Shown: positions 62,901 through 64,000 of the stretch, piece after piece | Numbering within the stretch: the first letter of the stretch is position 1 | How the letters are laid out: each line of letters begins with the position of its first letter | Source of the DNA: Uranotaenia lowii | Taxonomy: Eukaryota > Arthropoda > Insecta > Diptera > Culicidae | Assembly: GCF_029784155.1 (NCBI RefSeq) | Contig: NC_073693.1 | Coordinates: forward strand, 169,685,104 to 169,749,103 | DNA: 64,000 bases | Direction: 5' to 3' | Program-made: the position numbers and the translations under genes | Notes under the pieces: generated by a model | Told to the model about the DNA's origin: nothing | The model's input: only the letters and a program-made list of their open reading frames with translations | Databases searched by the model: none

Positions 62901-64000
62901 TCTCTACGAATGAAAATCCGAATCTTCAACTCAAACGTCAAATCCGTATTGCTGTACGGTTAAAAAACTTGGTGCACATGGTGCGAAAACTGCAAGTATT
63001 TGTAAACCGTTGCCTGTGGAATATCATCCGCTCTTGGTGGCCTGGCAACTGCATCTCGAATGAGGAACTACATCGCCGGTGTCATCAAAAGACGCTAGAA
63101 ATCGAGATTCGGAACGTAAGTGGACATTAATTGGAACATCGAAGGAGAGGCACACCCAGAAATTTGTGGCGGCGAAGCCTAGCCGCCGTAATCCGAACTG
63201 TCGACGAGAATCTTAACTGGGACCAATGGGTCCGGATCGTCAACAGTGGAGGTCTTTTACCAAGGCCCTATTTCCAAAAATCCTGGAAATTTCTAAAAGT
63301 TATGCAAAATCATATCAATAAGCTAGCTTTTCTATTTTTGTCAGTCTGAAATGTGAACTTTCTGCAGCAATATGGGTTCAGGCCAACCTAATAAAAATTA
63401 AGGAAGGTACTTGATCAATCTTATCATTTTGAAAACTAAACAATCAAATTTTCGATCAATCAATTTTGAAACTCATTCTTCAACTTACCTCTAGTAAATT
63501 TGACTGTTTCTGATAGATGCACTAGCCCGACGTCATACCCATAGTTAAGGGGATCAAACTTCTCGTGGGCTATCAGTGTACGATACTTTAAACTTTCGAC
63601 ATCGTTCATCATTTCGTTGTAAGGATCAGGACCGATGAAAATTTCGCCCATCACTACATGCATTCTGCAATAAACCAACCCAGGAAAGTAAAGAAATACT
63701 ATTTTTATCACTAAATAAATGCACTTACAGTTTCCTATAAGGTTTGTCCACTAAACATCTAGCCAATGTCAAAACGAATTCCGGGTGAATAATGACTCCA
63801 TGACAATCGCTTATGTGAAACCGATCCCAAAATAAGTAAACCAGATGAGTGATCCAAGGATTTCCAGAGGGATCTTGAGTCAATACTTTTGTTGTCGTTG
63901 ATTCCATATACGACCCCATGCCACATTGGTGCTTTCCTAGGCGATTGTGGTGGAATGGAAGAGCGTGACGTTCGATCCATTTCTGATAATAGGTCACATC
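56924..64000 (-). CDS. Serine-protease homologue (inactive, chymotrypsin fold), 5' end outside the window
   Basis: Three minus-strand exons join in frame: 64000-63729 (enters from beyond the window), 63664-63489 and 57402-56924, giving 308 residues. Donors are GTAAGT at both junctions; acceptors are ATTGCAG and CTTACAG. The His region reads FVLTLARCLVD where active proteases have TAAHC, so the catalytic His is Arg. The Asp is kept (NYGYDVGLVHL). The Ser region reads CKIPISGGPVVY, keeping Ser but not the usual GD before it. Other conserved blocks are NIQPICLPSF and the C-terminal MYSDIVAFGPWIQQ. Loss of His predicts no proteolysis. Insect homologues of this kind act as secreted cofactors in melanisation and clotting cascades, which is inference here. 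The last intron (57403-63488) holds retroposon K and a LINE remnant. Confidence 0.85.
57675..58739 (-). mobile_element. Group 1 retroposon K with 22-bp target duplication and (CATA)n tail
   Basis: A perfect 22-bp direct repeat (57653-57674 and 58740-58761, beginning TGGAACTTTGGCAACGAC) flanks 1,065 bp. The minus strand ends in the alpha module (58039 down to about 57700, with CCAGCCACTGGTGGG-type end) followed by CATACATACATACAAAC. The remaining 700 bp of body (58040-58739) do not match the body of E2. The body has an open frame, 58539-58321, of 72 codons (HAAFFGWLAEHNYEKPRVDF) with no recognised domain. The target is the 5' part of the LINE remnant. Confidence 0.85.
60566..60975. mobile_element. 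Probable small MITE, 410 bp, with TA borders
   Basis: Short inverted ends AGGTTGCCAGATT and AGGTTGATAGATT (11 of 13) are bordered by TA at 60564-60565 and 60976-60977. Internal CCGGGTAAACCCGGATA is palindromic. It lies in the stretch that replaces the middle of the LINE's reverse-transcriptase gene. Confidence 0.45.
60980..62340 (+). other. Unidentified coding-like sequence inside the LINE remnant
   Basis: GC-richer than surrounding introns. Plus-strand translation around 61354-61780 stays protein-like across one frameshift: NMQVALLLPDDEANSSLGYF, then RISRLNELVGCRID, then GTKFRPWWPSRCRVQSMAKA and VVFHVMLTTSQRSDTLPWSE. The family is not recognised. It may be the coding part of another element, or a captured host exon. 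It has no start codon context and contains stops. Confidence 0.3.

Larger units (their letters stand above)
58762..63275 (+). mobile_element. Decayed LINE remnant (RTE-like endonuclease and reverse transcriptase)
   Basis: The AP-endonuclease domain begins TRIGTLNVLTLAQPGKLTQL, then LEILGLSEILWPYTGEYKTQ and VQCYAPTDVADLQEKDQFNS. It then breaks by deletion near 59190. The linker and start of the reverse transcriptase appear at 60003-60105 (EAAIKDMKYNKAPGIDCIPA). The middle of the domain is missing. It resumes at 62360 (LVHLIEAQYEAFSCKVLH), VTAGVRQECILSPLLLLIVM, and LADDIVLLS at 62608-62634. The C-terminus ends HRRRGTPRNLWRRSLAAVIR near 63200. Order and motifs fit RTE-clade elements. Stops and frameshifts are scattered, so it is dead. 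It occupies the last intron of the protease homologue. Confidence 0.9.

Overview
This window is eukaryotic and almost certainly from a mosquito (Culicidae), probably a culicine with a large, transposon-swollen genome. The evidence is a handful of short-intron arthropod genes spread thinly through AT-rich DNA, an RR-type cuticle protein relic, a transmembrane leucine-rich-repeat protein of the kind expanded in mosquito immunity, an inactive serine-protease homologue, several tRNA-derived SINEs, and a very high density of nested elements. No prokaryotic, viral or CRISPR feature was found.

Host genes. Five loci can be supported. (1) 6993-7419, minus: an RR-1 cuticle protein pseudogene with three lesions. 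(2) 7637-8384, plus: a small multi-pass membrane protein whose first coding exon is split by a 61-bp retroposed insertion. (3) 30996-32805, minus: an intact two-exon LRR transmembrane protein (581 aa). (4) 55224-56516, plus: an intact three-exon KCTD1/KCTD15-type BTB protein (363 aa), orthologous to Drosophila twz. (5) 56924-64000, minus: the 3' three exons of a serine-protease homologue lacking the catalytic His. Genes 4 and 5 converge tail to tail, with about 400 bp between their stops. The 6-kb last intron of gene 5 is filled with retroelement debris.

Mobile elements explain much of the rest. From 9877 to 18983 there is a nest of insertions inside insertions: a TA-flanked inverted-repeat element is split by a long retroposon with a 24-bp target duplication. 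That retroposon holds a TA-flanked MITE and a 5.3-kb hAT-like element with an 8-bp duplication. The hAT-like element is itself split by a second retroposon with a 23-bp duplication. A second nest lies at 45473-49954. Other supported elements include a foldback element (1717-2509), a hAT MITE (28403-29134), two copies of a MITE (20273-21018, 53424-54494), three tRNA-headed SINEs, and two decayed LINE coding remnants (51600-52860 and 58762-63275).

The most interesting pattern is a set of retroposons with unusually long target duplications (18-24 bp), microsatellite-like tails and no visible reverse transcriptase. They fall into two groups. Group 1 ends in (CATA)n: 10236-18940, 57675-58739, 35631-35739. 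Group 2 ends in (NGCTA)n and shares a GATGTGWGTAGTCA core just before the tail: 16187-18815, 47809-49887, plus two degraded copies. Within a group the 3' module is shared but the 5' bodies appear unrelated, as if a 3' tag were carrying different sequences through retroposition. Several insertions can be dated against pre-insertion empty sites preserved in other repeat copies in the same window.

Limits: all boundaries were read by eye. Element superfamily names rest on terminal repeats and target-duplication length, not on transposase sequence. Stretches described as holding nothing recognised may still contain enhancers, untranslated exons or old repeats.
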